A program made the position numbers and the translations under genes. From Kingdonia uniflora (lineage: Eukaryota > Streptophyta > Magnoliopsida > Ranunculales > Circaeasteraceae), in the NCBI GenBank assembly GCA_014058105.1, contig JACGCM010001659.1, positions 3,658,001 through 3,722,000 on the forward strand: 64,000 nucleotides of DNA, written 5' to 3'. The notes under the pieces are model-generated. The model ran no database searches. It was not told where the DNA came from and saw nothing but the letters and a program-made list of their open reading frames with translations. Below are positions 1-11,739 of the stretch, piece after piece. Position 1 is the first letter of the stretch. Each line of letters begins with the position of its first letter.

Positions 1-59
1 ATGATAGAATATAACCTCCTCTGAATGGCAATCATATAGGTGGTGTGCTTCGATCTAAC

Positions 60-908
60 CATCAACAACAGGAAATAGAGCCCATCATGATCTAGGAGAT
101 CCAACAAAAAGTAGATGGCAGCCTGGCGGGAGTCAAACAGACTGATAATCTACCTCGAGGAGTTCAAGTCCCGGCAAAAGAACTTCTAAGTGAAGGGAGT
201 GGCGACCGCAATCCTGGAGAAGGATGCGTCACACTCCCAGTCACTGCAGCTCGACAATATGTGGCTCAGGAACATGTTGATAGACAAATTAAAGAAATAT
301 TCAAAGCTCAGACTCCGACTAAAGGAATCCCCAACAGATTATAGAAGAGCCCGATCGCACAACATTTGTTTGATGGCGAGGTCCCCACAGGGTTTTATAC
401 CCTGATGATCCAAAAGTACAAAGGAACCGATCCAGTGGAGCACGTCCAAGAGTTCCGGGATACTTTAGGTCTACATTTCACATCCAACCACATCCTATGC
501 CGATACTTTTTGGCCAGCTTATCAGGCGAACCCTTACGGTGGTTTCACACACTGCCCAAAGGGTCCATCACGACTTTTGAACAGTTGTACAAACTTTTTG
601 TCAAAAACTATTCGCACATCAGAGACAAGGAAGGAAATCTATACTCTCTTTTCAACCTCAAATAGATGCCAAGAGAGAAACTAGAGATATTTACTAAAAA
701 GTTCATGGAGTTAGCTCGAAAAGTAGATCGACTTGACCAGAAGATTATTACTTCCGCTATCACCAACGCTTTACTCATCGATGTCAGAGGGAAAGAATAC
801 CTCGTCTTCAGCAAGCCAACAACACTGGAAGACATGATTAAAAAGGTCAACAGATACATTATCCTAGAACGAATGGTATCTGACAGACAGTCTCCTCAGA
901 AACCTTAA
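60..908 (+). pseudogene. gag (capsid region) of Tat gypsy element, broken
   Basis: The Retrotrans_gag-type domain is clear at about 366-860: a KYKGTDPVEHVQEF-like entry, GEPLRWFHTLP, then a helical stretch around FTKKFMELARKVD. Gag forms the virus-like particle that packages element RNA. An in-frame TAG at 663-665 splits the domain. The part before 366 stays readable only in another frame (190-405), which indicates an old frameshift. The region was chosen by homology, not by start codon. Confidence 0.82.
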
Positions 909-1019
909 AAATCAACATTGATAACTCAAGATTAGTCAACGAATCCAAATTTTAACCATGCTACGGATCAAGGAGGAGACAGGAAATGAACAAAATCCAA
1001 CAATGAGCAACCTCGAAAG

Positions 1020-1875
1020 GGGATTAACTTACCAAAATGGTGTCTCCCAAGGATGAACGTTACCATAGCCAACATTTATCCTATACTACAAAAAGATGTA
1101 TTCTTCCATAATATACTGTATCTTCAACTCATTGAGAATAAACCATACTGCATTCATCACAAGGTCCGACATCATGAGACAGAATGTTGTTTTGCCTTAC
1201 AACGATTGTTAAAATACATCTTTGCAGATGGACGAATACATGAGTACATCGTGGACATTAAGAGTTACAAGAATGGGAGTTACAAAAACTCTACAGATGC
1301 CTTACAAGTCGAAGAACCAATAATGGAGAAGCATTTATACCATATCTCACTCTACTATTTTATTGAAACTCAGATTGTCAAAGAATCAAACAGGAGCAAA
1401 AGAAGACATGTCGGCCAATGTTACGACTTGTCTATGCAAGATAAAGAAGCTCGCTTACTTCCTGTCTCCATCTCAGCGAACAGGAATTTCTTTTGATGAC
1501 TGCAACGTCCGACATATCAACTTTCCTCACCATGATGCTTTGGTGATCATGTTAAAAATGCAAAACATGTTGCTTCACACGATGATGATAGATACTGGCA
1601 GTACTATTGAACTACTATTTTAAAGTATGATCGATCAAATGGCACTGGCCGGCAAGATCCAGCCTAGCAACATTGATATCTGTGGATTCAATGAATCTAA
1701 GGAAGAACGGGTCGGTAAGATTATACTTCCTATCACGGCAGGACTTGTAACACTCGACGTTGTCTTTTATGTTGTCAATGCCAAGTCCTATTATTTAGGG
1801 ATAATGGGACATTGCTGGTTATATAATATGCGCGCTATTCCATCAACTTATCATTTGGTATTACGTTTTGAGTAG
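1020..1875 (+). pseudogene. gag knuckle-like segment and aspartic protease of Tat element
   Basis: Around 1138-1190 the translation YCIHHKVRHHETECC matches the C/H-rich YCxFHxxxGHxTExC signature found before the protease in Tat elements. The protease follows: ISFDD at about 1489, PHHDALVI near 1530, and the catalytic triad IDTGST at about 1588. A TAA at 1621-1623 then interrupts it, and the rest (1627-1875) covers the flap-like and C-terminal part. The protease normally cleaves the gag-pol polyprotein. The DTG is intact but the frame is not. Confidence 0.75.
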
Positions 1876-2009
1876 AACGACGACTTCTATGCAATCAAAG
1901 GAAGTCAAAAATTAGCTTGAGCATGTGAAAATTATGCTACCATTGTACCAGAACCAACAACACCATGGCTCGCATAGTAATTACAGAATACAATAGGGAA
2001 CATAACAAA

Positions 2010-3051
2010 AAACTATGCACTATACTCTACAAAATACAATTTGCCCAGCACAAAAACTGCAGAGTACGTCAAAATCAGTGGGAACAAGCGTGGAACATTT
2101 ATTGGCACTCTTCTTCCTACAACAGAGTGTGACGCGCTCATCCAGTTCCTTAAAGACAACAGTGAAGTCTTCGCTTAAACCTTTCACGAAATGTCGGGCA
2201 TTGATCCAAGTCTGGCCTGCCATAAGCTCAATCTGAAAGATAAAACCAAAGTTGTCAAGCAAAAATAAAGAACCTTAGCACCAAGACTTCAGGTAGATGT
2301 CAATAAATAGATCAAAAAACTCATCGAAGTTGGTTTTATCCGAAAGGCCAATTACCCAAAATGAATCTCAAACATTGTAGCAGTCCCTAAGAAGAACGGC
2401 AAGATCAGGGTATACGTGGATTTTACGGACCTCAACAAACATACTCCAAAGGATAGCTTTCCACTTCCTATCATAAACCATTTGCTTGATTCTACGTCGG
2501 GAGACGAGCTCCTGTCTATGATGGATGCCGCATCAGGATATAATCAAATACCTATGCTACTTGAAGATCAAGAAAAAACAACTTTTATTATAGAACATGG
2601 CCTATACTGCTATAAGGTCATGCCTTTCGGTCTTAAAAATGCTGACGCCACTTATCAACGCTTGATGACAGAGATGTTCAAAGATCACCTTGGTAAGACA
2701 ATGGAGGTCTACATTGATGATATGTTATGTAAAAGTTTTAAAAAGAAAAACCATATTATAGATTTACGCACGACTTTCGACATTCTCCGTCTCTACAAGA
2801 TGAGACTCAACCCCGATAAATGTTAGTTCAGAGTCTAGTCAAGGAAATTCCTGGGACATTTGATCAGTAAGCGCAGTATTGAAGCTGATCCAGATCGTAT
2901 ACGTGTACTGTTGTTTATGCTTTCTCTTAAAATGAAGAAAGACGTTCAGAAGTTAGCAGGCAAGATTACCGTAATAAACCGTTTCGTTTCAAAATCTTCA
3001 GATAGATGTCGATGGTTGTTCAACTTATTATGTGAAGGGACAACAAAATAG
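2010..3051 (+). pseudogene. reverse transcriptase of Tat element, broken
   Basis: Upstream linker sequence (EFLKDNSEVFA-like, HEMSGIDPS) runs into the RT N-terminus near 2280. The conserved block VYVDFTDLNKHTPKDSFPLP is at about 2410-2470, MPFGLKNADATYQR at about 2620, and the catalytic YIDDM at about 2710. The thumb side continues as FLGHLISKRSIEADPDRI to 3051. Stops at about 2308, 2362, 2823 and 2838 and a stop at 3049-3051 disable it. RT copies the element RNA into DNA. The YxDD residues are preserved, so decay came through stops and frame loss, not active-site loss. Confidence 0.88.
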
Positions 3052-3059
3052 AAACCTAA

Positions 3060-3560
3060 GAAAGACCACGAGATTAAGTGGACAGCAGAGTGTGAAGCAG
3101 CATTCCAGAACCTCAAACTTTACTTAGGTAGGTTCCCCACTAGCGATGAGTACACCTAGCGAAGGGAACGAACTCACCATTTATCTTACAGTTACTAAAG
3201 AATCATTAAGTTTTGTTCTCATTCGACTTCATGGGAAGACAGAGAAACATGTTTACTTCATACTTCATCATCAAAACTCTCACTCTGGCATAATCCCGAT
3301 TTACCACGATTGAGAAACTACTCTTAGCTCTTGTCTACACCTTGCAAAAGTTGAGACAGTACTTTCAAGCCCACTCAGTACGAGTAGTGACCTATTACCC
3401 TATGCGTGAAATCTTATCCAAACGAGAAAAATCCAGACGAGTACATCAATGGTCAGTCACTCTTGGCGAACATGACATCCGTTTTAAACCTGGACATTCT
3501 GAAAAGGGTCAGGCAGTAGAAAATTTTCTCATAGACTTTCCTATAGAAGATCCCGATTGG
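3060..3560 (+). pseudogene. first RNase H region of Tat element
   Basis: The start, IKWTAECEAAFQNLK (about 3073), is the usual Ty3/gypsy connection into RNase H. The following stretch to 3300 is scrambled across frames. From 3305 the text is again clear: TTIEKLLLALVYTLQKLRQYF, then MREILSKREKSRRVHQW and a GHSEKGQAVENFL end. This domain normally degrades the RNA strand of the RNA-DNA hybrid. Several stops and frame changes show it is inactive. Confidence 0.72.
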
Positions 3561-3589
3561 GAAGAAAACAGTACGGATATTCATGAAGA

Positions 3590-3872
3590 ACAGTTCAAAG
3601 AAAAGTCAGACTGGATAACTCAAAAGGGATGGCGTCTTTTAACTGATAGATCCTCTGGACCTACTGGATCAGGCATGGGTATTGTGCTGATCACACCTTC
3701 AAATAATCAAATCGAAAAGGCAATCAGACTCAATTTCAAAGCTACCAATAATGAAGCTGAGTATGATGCAATGATTCACAACCTAGATATGGCACTGGAG
3801 ATTGGAGTTGCCGAGTTGTCTGTATATACAGACTATTTACTTATTATAAACCATTACACAAAAAAGTTCTAG
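3590..3872 (+). pseudogene. second (archaeal-type) RNase H of Tat element
   Basis: The pattern LLTDRSSGPTGSGMGIVL, KATNNEAEYDAMIHNL and then VYTDYLLI matches the extra RNase H that marks Tat-lineage gypsy elements. The usual VDGSS and SDSQL are changed to TDRSS and TDYLL, so some active-site neighbours are altered. It is fused in the same open stretch (3342-3872) with the end of the first RNase H and ends at a TAG. This domain fixes the lineage assignment. Confidence 0.82.
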
Positions 3873-4199
3873 AAGAATAGAAAGATGATAGATTACGTGA
3901 CAGCTGTAGCCGACAGAATACATAGATTCTAAAGAATTTCTATCGGACATTTGCCGCGTGGAGAGAATAGACATTCTGATTCCCTCGCATATCTAGCAGG
4001 AGTCCTTGGCACAGAAGCTCGATATCTCAAGATTGAAGTATCGTCAACCCCCAGCATTAATATCGTCAGCTCGAATTCTGTTAATACTGGGGGCGTTGAA
4101 GAAGATGAAGACGATTGGAGACAACCTTTCTTCAAGTATATTAAAACCAAAAACATATTTGACGGCGAACTCCCTCATGTCCCTACTGAAAGAAGACGC

Positions 4200-5376
4200 A
4201 TACTTGATAATGCTAAATGATACATCGTGGAGAACAATATTCGTGGAGAATAATATATTATACAAAATATCGATCACAGGACCGTATCTCGAATGCTTAT
4301 CCAATAAAGAGGCTCACAAGTTTTTATACGAACTCCATAAAGGTACTTGTGGTTCTCACGCAGCAGGGAGATCTCTAGCAAATCGAGCTCTTACCCAAGG
4401 AGTCTTTGTCCTAAAATAAAAGCTCAGGCCATCGAACTCACAAGCACGTGTGATGCTTGCTAAAGAAATGGCCCCCAAATTTGAGCTCCCGCCTTGGAAC
4501 TCTATTCCAGCAATGTCATTTGGTCATTTAAAAGATGGGCCCTAGACCTTGTAGGAGAATTTCCCACAGCACCTGGAAGACAAAAACATCTATTAGTAGC
4601 AATGGATTACTTCACTAAGTGGGTAGAAGCAGTCCCTCTATATCGCACACGGGAGGATGAAGTCATTAAGTTTATATTGAAGACCATCATCATCTGTTTT
4701 GGCTGCCTTCATCTCATCAGAATCAACAACGGACCTCAGTTCGTTGGCTTCAGAGTCGTCAAATTCCTTAATCAACACAACATCATACACTCTCCTTCCA
4801 ATCTGTATTATCCACATGGAAATGGTCAGGCCGAAATCACCAATTAAACTATCATGGATGGAATCAAAAAGCACTTGACAGAGAAAAGGGTGATTGGGTC
4901 CTCGAATTACCACATATGTTATGGGCTTATCGAACAATACCTTGAATATTAACTAGATGCACACCGTTCCTCCTGGCTTACGGTACAGAAGCCATAATCC
5001 CCACTTAGTATCATCACCCCATTCGTGACCATACCATGACAGATGAAGAAAATAAATTCCAGTTGGCATGCAATATGAATTGGATTAAAGAAACTTGGGA
5101 CAAAACAATCATGAATTTGGGAAGGTACCACCAAGATTTACCTTGATCTTATAACAAACACGTTAGTCATAGAGAATTTAAAATCAAAGATCTAGTCCTA
5201 CGAGAGATTCCCAAACACCAAAAAGAAGTCAATGCTGGGAAACTATCCAAAAATTGGGAAGGTCCTTTTATCGTTATCGGGAGAAGCGGCCTTGGTTCCT
5301 ATGACCTCGCCACCGAATGCGCCGAACGCATACCTCATCCTTGGAACACAAGGAGACTAAAGTTGTATCGAAGGTA
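4200..5376 (+). pseudogene. integrase of Tat element, broken, with catalytic Asp changed
   Basis: The N-terminal zinc-binding part is visible at about 4310-4415 (GSHAAGRSLANRALTQGVF). The catalytic core is open at 4494-4847: ALDLVGEFPTAPGRQKHLLV, DYFTKWVEAVPL, then NNGPQFVGF and HGNGQAEITN. The second Asp of the D,D,E triad is Asn here (NNGPQF where DNG is usual). The C-terminal part can be read to NWEGPFIVIG and a terminal LKLYRR before TAA at about 5375. Integrase inserts the cDNA copy. Frame breaks and the Asp change make it inactive. Confidence 0.85.
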
Positions 5377-5625
5377 ATAATCTATCACAGTATACTTTTC
5401 TCAATCTATCATCTTGTATGACGATCTTACATCAATGAAAGACTTTTGTTGATCCTCATACATTTGAGTACTTTCTACTATTTCATACAGTACTCTATCT
5501 CACACATTCGTTGTACGTCAATCTTACAGCAATGAAATACTTGTGTTCGATTGCCCTACATTACAGCACTTCTTCTAAATATATCCAACAAGTACTTCTA
5601 TATACAGATTACATAACCTGCCTTA
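5377..5625. other. non-coding spacer between pol and 3' LTR
   Basis: No coding signal. Two diverged copies of a segment about 97 bp long can be seen, with TGTATGACGATCTTACATCA near 5415 and TGTACGTCAATCTTACAGCA near 5511. This is the place where related elements in the window keep an antisense gene, and it is missing here. Confidence 0.5.
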
Positions 5626-6074
5626 TGTAAGGAGCTTATTTTGCATCTCGGACTCAAGCTCCATCTTTGACCATCATATGACTACTCGACCTCGTCAACA
5701 TATACGGGGCATATTTATGGAAGACACTTTATAAAGTAGGAGTTAATCAAGCCATTTTATGAAGACACATCAAAACCATATATTGTAACGTTCATCATTA
5801 AAATAGATAATGGTTATATTATAAGACCTATAAATAGGTCCATAGAACCACAGAGGAAGAATAAACTTTAGATGTCAAGAAAGTTTCTACATAACATGTT
5901 GTAATAACTAGCATTCTCAATAACATCTCTATCTTTCTAAAATCCTCAAGAGAGGTCATGGTTTTTAACCTATTCAAAGGTTTTCCATGCTAAACTTTTG
6001 TGTTAGTTATTATTAGTGTTCTGATTACATATGGTGTAAAGGCTAAGTCTGAATCCCAGAATTAGGCTATTACA
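5626..6074 (+). repeat. 3' LTR of the Tat element
   Basis: It starts TGTAAGGAGC and ends GGCTATTACA. Its reverse complement aligns along its whole length with 18802-19580 and 34925-38070, including the shared blocks TTGAATAGGTTAAAAACCAT, TTTATAGGTCTTAT and TTGACGAGGTC. At about 450 bp it is shorter than its relatives (about 580-790 bp), which implies internal deletions. The orientation matches the gag-pol of the same element. This is what shows that the plus-strand ORFs of 30485-34872 are antisense to their LTRs. Confidence 0.8.
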
Positions 6075-8250
6075 GTATCCATATCTTCCACTCTTAACTT
6101 GTACCAAATGTTCATACATTGATCTCGCCGTGATTTTACAATTATCGACCCATTTCCATCTATCTTTAGTTGCCCGAATAATAACATAAGTAATTTTCTA
6201 AATTATAACATCAAGGTTCTCCAATTCCTTATCAAAAAGGTATCTCCAAAAATAAAACTTCCAACCCAACAAGTCTCCCTCCATTATATAGAAATTAATC
6301 ATTTCTCATGCTTTTAATCATAAGGATTGTGTAGATAGGATATGCCAAAACAGGTTGTCTCGTATCATACCATACATTAATGCCAAATATCTAATATTCC
6401 CACTCTCGATGTTGATTTCAGTGCCTTCTTCAAATTTCTCCCATGTGTAAAAAATATCCATAATCCCACGCCTTACGTGATTTTAGGCTTATATGTGAGT
6501 TGGGCATACTTGGATACCCAAATTCAGCTTCAAACACCTCTGTCCATAACCCTTATTTATCGTAAAAAAACCTCAAATGATAATTTTCAAGTGTCGCGAT
6601 GTTTAATCTAAGAAAAAAAATATAAACTCGATTCGCCTATGCCTACATTTTTTCATGCAAGTTGTATCACATTTTAAAAGATGGAGCTTATTATCCCCTT
6701 CAATACAAAAATCCTACCATTAGTCATTAATTTAGATGCGACTGACTCTGGTGGGTGAAATAAGATTAAATAACAAACCAACAAGCTTAAGGGTGTACTC
6801 TTGGCAAGTGAATGGTGACCCCATTTTAATATTGACCTCTTGCCAAATTGTTTAATAACAAGATTCTAATCTCAACGCACTAAGAAAACTCCCAAAAAGG
6901 CATACTAAGGTAAGTTATAGGTAGAATTTCTAATCTACATCCCAAAAAAAGGGCTATGTACCCAATGTTATTGCCATTTCAAATCCCCCACCACTTTACT
7001 CTTAGTTGAATTTACACGTAATCACAAGGCAAACTGGAAGCATACTAACACAAGCCGAAGATGTTGTATCTCCCTCTGATCTTGACATACGAAGAAGATA
7101 GTGTCATATGCAAACATAACTTGATTAATCACTGGAGCCCTTTTGTCCACCCTAAATCTGTGAAGAAGTCTAGCCAGTCTAACCTAGGTCACAAGTAAAA
7201 CTCAACAACATGATCCATAATTTTGTTATTATCATTGACTAGATGGTGACATATTTGTAGCTTAAATAATTGTTGATCAGTTGTCTCCCATTCGTTATTG
7301 AGTAAAAAAATTGTGTAGTTCTCCCCTTCTTTCAGTCACATCACTATAGATCTTTGTTTCCATTTTAATTGCATCCCCTATATGTTATGTAACATGAAAA
7401 ATCCATATTCCAAAGAAAATCCATGTCCAAACGTGTCGGACACACCGACACTCGTGTAGACACTCCAATGGGTACTTCTTACTTATATCATCAACTTTTT
7501 GACATAAAGTTCTAATTCTTTGGTATGTTATTCAACCCTACAAACTACTATCATTGTCTTATGTTTGTTGTTAGTTATAAATTAACCCATGAGTTAATAT
7601 CATGATGTTAACAAACATAATACATTTAAGAGACAATACAATAAATGTGAAGAAAGGTAGTATCTTTTTAGTTAGAACGTTGTGTCCATGTTTTTACTAA
7701 TTTTGAAGCCATCGGACATCGACACGCGTACCCATGTTAATGATGCATAGCCTATATGTAACTTCTGTAATTTTTGTAATTTTTGCTTCACTCAAAGGTT
7801 CACTTTTTTTTAATCATGCCCATCCCACTTCTTCCATAAATGCTTGAATTTTCAATTTCATTTTACCAAATTTAGTCTTACTCAATTCGTTCAAATTAGG
7901 CTTATGGACTTTCACAAATTGTAACTAGGCAATCTATCAAATGAGAAAGAGTTCCATTACTCTTCTATTAAAGGATCTAACTCCATATTGAAGCCACCAA
8001 AGCTCAAATTTAAAATAAGAAGGTCCAGGTTGAGCTTCCTCACAATCAAGAACAACAGGATACGATTTGACACAATTCTTGGCATTGAGTCTTGTGAGAC
8101 CCTGTAGGAAGAAGCTTCCCAAGTACTATCCACCAAGAACTAGTGTATCACACTCATATCCGAATCTTTTTGTAAATTAGACCAAATAAACTCTGCCCCT
8201 CTGAGTGGTAGATCAATGAGCGTGTGCACATGAACAAACTTGTTAAACTA
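6075..8250 (-). pseudogene. L1-type LINE ORF2 remnant (endonuclease end and RT), minus strand
   Basis: Reading on the minus strand, 8122-7937 gives the end of the endonuclease region (GPSYFKFELWWLQYG). After a small insertion come LKEGENYTIFLL (about 7330; usual WLKEGDKNTKFFH), VEFYL, and the RT active-site block FAYDTIFFV (about 7110; FADD expected). Poorly preserved C-terminal sequence continues to 6075. The segment 6950-7150 is closely related to 63050-63200 on the plus strand, so both copies belong to one L1 subfamily. All frames are broken. The gypsy LTR ends exactly at 6074, next to this LINE. Confidence 0.7.
7381..7760 (+). mobile_element. small non-autonomous repeat with GTGTCGGACAC-type ends, inserted in LINE
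   Basis: The segment carries AACGTGTCGGACACACCGAC near 7435 and CATCGGACATCGACACGCGT near 7712 at its two ends and splits the LINE reading at this place. The same sequence, in reverse complement, occurs at 62190-62585, where both ends match again (for example AAATCCATGTCC, GACACTCGTGT). No ORF. The superfamily is not identified. Confidence 0.5.
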
Positions 8251-9481
8251 TTTCATGTTCTTATTGGTCCTAGTGTTTATTTTTTTTCACATGAACGAAA
8301 CTGGTGACATTAAAATCTTTTTAATACACCATGGATCATCCTACATACATCTAGTATCAAAAGGTTCTTCCCAAAAAGTTGTCCTATCACCACCGGCTTG
8401 AATTGATCATGAACATTTCACAATGAACCGAGATGGAATAAGTCCTACTTATGGGCCATCTAGAAGATTAACCATCTTTGCATCCCATAAAGCCGAAATA
8501 GGTCTCGACGCCTTAGAGAATACATTACCGCACACCCCTACACTCACTCAACCCCCAGATCTCCCCAATAATATTTTGTTCCATATGTTGTAGTTTGTTT
8601 CCTGCAATTATATTAAGAGGTTTGAATTTCTTGATGGAAACCCTAACAACATTCCTCTTCTTCCCTTGTAACAACCCCCCCACCCCCCCCCCCCCCACAT
8701 TTCACATATTATTTTAATCATATTTTTAATCGAAATAAGAAAATATTTTCCCTCTTCTGAACTCCCCCACGTCTTTTAGACCAGCAATAGACTCCATAAC
8801 TCAGCCTAAAGAGCCTTACCCAGTAGCTCTCACCCATCAAAATTGCCTTCATTATTATCTTGAAAAGAGTCTTTTACCACCCCTTGATAAACTACCTCCC
8901 CCCTAACATTTTCTTTTCTCAAAGCTCAAGTGCTTTTATTTCATCACCTTCAATAAAGAAAACATCTCTACGAATTTTTTAATGTAGTCAACAACATTAA
9001 GCCCAAGGGATGCTATTAATAGAACTCCCAACGTTGGTGTAGTTATCTTAATTTCAGTCCACTGTTTATTAAGTTATCCACTCATTGTAGTTATGTTCAA
9101 TGTGCAATGTAAAAATGTATCCATGAAAGTAAAATGATTGTGACACATATTTTGAGCAAGAAGGAAAGAATGAGACAGCGAGGGCCACCCGCCACTGCCG
9201 CTAGGATTTATCCTAACATATTGGGTATGTTGGCCAGTGGGTTCTCGTGTGCTCCAGGGACTAGTTGGGTAAATGGTGAATAATTATTAACCTAGATCAC
9301 CCTAGTTGCCAAAAATATAGGAAGAGGTGGTAAACTAGGGAGTCTTCTTGCTCAACAACGCATTTTGGAAGAGAATCGGAGGGAAAAATATATTAAAGAA
9401 GTTGCAGTGATGTGGAGACATCACAGAATGAGCAAGAGTGCTGATAGGGTTATGTATTAAAACACAAAGATGTGCTTAATC
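8251..9481. other. no gene seen; poly-C tract
   Basis: All frames are closed by stops. Possible further LINE-derived sequence reaches about 8600 on the minus strand but cannot be aligned by eye. A cytosine tract interrupted by one A occupies 8675-8696. 8700-9480 holds nothing recognisable. Confidence 0.4.
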
Positions 9482-9515
9482 AAAATAAAATAAAATAAAA
9501 TAAAATAAAATAAAA
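9482..9515. repeat. AAAAT pentanucleotide microsatellite
   Basis: About seven perfect tandem units of AAAAT. Simple sequence repeat in non-coding DNA. Confidence 0.9.
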
Positions 9516-9516
9516 G

Positions 9517-10139
9517 GTAATGTGATTTAATGCAGTGGATAAAAAAAGAAGAAAAATCTTGGCTCCTAGAAGCAAAGAATTACTCTCATTGGTTGTAAAT
9601 CTTGGGAAGAATCCCCACACTGGTCGCAGTGGCATAAAAGGAAACCCATTCACCTTAACTACATCCTCCTCAAGCGTCGACATTCCCAAGTCCCAACCAC
9701 CAGAGATTACCCCATATTCCCAAATATCCACAGAGAAACCCACGCCTCTAAGGAAAGAAGTGATCAAAACCTTAAACAATCTCATAAAAGAAATACTAGG
9801 AACTCACACAGAAGTGATCGGGCTGGCTCAATTTATTTTCTCTCACTACTCAGTGCGAAGAGATGAACCAATATTTTTTTTCTAAAGGTAGAATTCATTA
9901 CATGATCCGAGAATAAAAAAGAGGAGTGACACCCTTCCTCAGTAATATGTTAACTTTTTTAATCATTACATTTGATCGAGTAAAGCAAACTATTGTTCTC
10001 CAAAATTAAAGTAGGAGGCTTATTCTCTACATTAAAATATGCTTTTCGTTCGCCATACAATCTCCATAAAACCGAATATGTAGTCAACGAGCATATTAGT
10101 ATTTATATTTAAGGCTCTAAAAAAAGAATTATTTAAATA
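9517..10139. other. unassigned DNA with one open stretch at 9535-9885
   Basis: A 116-codon open stretch (9535-9885, plus) begins MDKKRRK and is rich in Ser, Pro, Thr and Lys. No family is recognised, and the reverse strand is also open here, so it may be chance. The rest to 10139 is AT-rich with no signal. Confidence 0.25.
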
Positions 10140-11165
10140 AATAATTAGGTAATCATTGTACTTTAAAGATGGATATAGCCACCATCAACCTATTTGAAAT
10201 TAAATTTAGTAGTAAGATCAGAGGTATGAATATCAACAAAGATGGGAGCTCAATTTCACAGTCAGAAGATGTATGATGGATCCTGCAGGCAATAGCAGTG
10301 GAGATATACTTAACAAATCAATGGAACATCTAAATCTATTAATGAACTATGGAAGAATCAACAAAATCAAACAGAGTGCAATTGATCCCCAAATTTTTTC
10401 CAAAGTTATGTTGATAAGGTAAGAGACAACTCTGTTTACTCTTTCAAGTTGGATGATCTACCCCAACCAGGGAGAAGTGATACTTACCCTTTGGTTGAGA
10501 TATTTGATTCGGCTATGGAAAGAGGATTGAATTCATACAAATTTAGCTTAATTGGGTGAATTGATCTTCAAAAGTGAACATATGCTGAGGCCAAAATGAA
10601 AGTTATAAATTTGTGGTCTTTGAAGGGACTTGGTACTATAATCCCCTTGGGGAAAGATTATTTTGTCATCAAATTGTATTGTGAGGTAGACAGAAATACA
10701 GTATGGAGTAGAGGACCATGGTACATTGAAGGCTCCTTGATCAAGCTCATGCCTTGAAACTCCAACTACAATCTTGATAATCATAAAAGTAGTAATGTTA
10801 AGGTTTGGTTTAGATTTCCTGGGCTAAGTATGGAATATTGGGATATACAAGCTCTTATTTCAATGGGGAAAGCTCTAGGAAACCCTGTTTAGATTGACAA
10901 AGCAGCAAAGAATTTGGAGTTTGGATTCTTTGTTTGTATCTTGGTTGATATTGATAGTTTTGAGCCAGTCCCAGATAAGATACTGGTTAGAGCTAAAGGG
11001 TCTGAATTCTTGCTGATGTACTCATCAACAGGTACCCTAAATTCTATGATCATTACAAGATGGTGGGGCACTAAATTACAGAATGTAGGGTTATTCAACA
11101 AATTAAACAAGACAATCTCAATGTGGAGGTGATTATGACAAATAGAAGTCTTTTTGCCAAGGAGG
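10140..11165 (+). pseudogene. L1 LINE ORF1 (DUF4283 / zinc-knuckle nucleic-acid-binding protein), broken
   Basis: The block VINLWSLKGLGTIIPLGKDYF at about 10593-10660, then VDRNTVWSRGPWYIEGSLI and VKVWFRFPGLSMEYWD, is the DUF4283-type domain at the start of plant L1 ORF1. It is followed by FEPVPDKILVRAKG and a degraded CCHC knuckle near 11045 (FYDHYKMVGH...TECR, with Cys replaced). The ORF1 protein binds LINE RNA. Stops at about 10557, 10755, 10890 and 11082 break it. It lies upstream of matching ORF2 sequence in the right order. Confidence 0.72.
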
Positions 11166-11739
11166 TCATTCCTACCAAATCTAACTTACAAAAACTTTAG
11201 GACATTCCTAAGGCCTCTACAAATAATGACAAGAGGGTAACTCAGTCTCTAGATTGTCCAACCTGTCAGGTTGAGGAGGAGGAAGATTCTCCTTTAATTG
11301 TGTTCCCAAGATAAGAATTTAACAACTAAGTATCCTAGTGCTAGCAAGTCTATCAAACTTATACAAGAATCCTTCAATTAATCTATTAAGGAAGTTATTA
11401 CTTAGCGCTTTTGAGCTGCAAAAGAAGGCTAAGGCAAATTTGCAAACTGCAAGTGAGGCTAATGGTGCAGATATCAATAGGGTTAATAATCTTCAAATGG
11501 TGGATGTACATGAATGCCACAATCAATACAACAGTTAGTCTCAAGGTATAAATGATAATAAAAGCAGTAAAATCAAGTTTAAGAATAGTAATAGGGATGG
11601 TCCCAACACTCTTATGTACAAGATTGATAATATTACTTTTAGAAACTTATCTAACCACCCACCACCCCTCTAAAGAACACTACTAGTCTTGTTGTAGCTC
11701 AGGGTGATAACTCTATTACTAATGCCAGCTATAGTAGGC
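11166..11739 (+). other. degraded ORF1-ORF2 junction of LINE
   Basis: Lies between recognisable ORF1 and ORF2 parts. An open stretch at 11338-11538 (AFELQKKAKANLQTASEANG) is probably the charged ORF1 tail. Most of the endonuclease that should start ORF2 is missing, so a deletion is inferred. Confidence 0.45.

Larger units (their letters stand above)
1..6074 (+). mobile_element. Ty3/gypsy LTR retrotransposon, Tat lineage, degenerate, 5' end outside window
   Basis: The domain order gag, aspartic protease, reverse transcriptase, RNase H, second RNase H and integrase is readable across all three plus frames, followed by an LTR. A second RNase H between the first one and integrase is characteristic of the plant Tat (Retand/Ogre-type) lineage. 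The reading frame is broken by many stops and frame changes, so the element cannot make its own proteins. The 5' LTR and leader lie before base 1. The LTR belongs to the family also seen at 18802-19580, 29499-30077 and 34925-38070. Unlike those copies, this one has no room for the antisense gene between pol and the LTR. Confidence 0.88.

Noticed and set aside
9535..9885. 116-codon open stretch as a gene
   Set aside because: The opposite strand is open as well, there is no recognised domain, and it begins directly after a microsatellite. Kept only as unassigned DNA.
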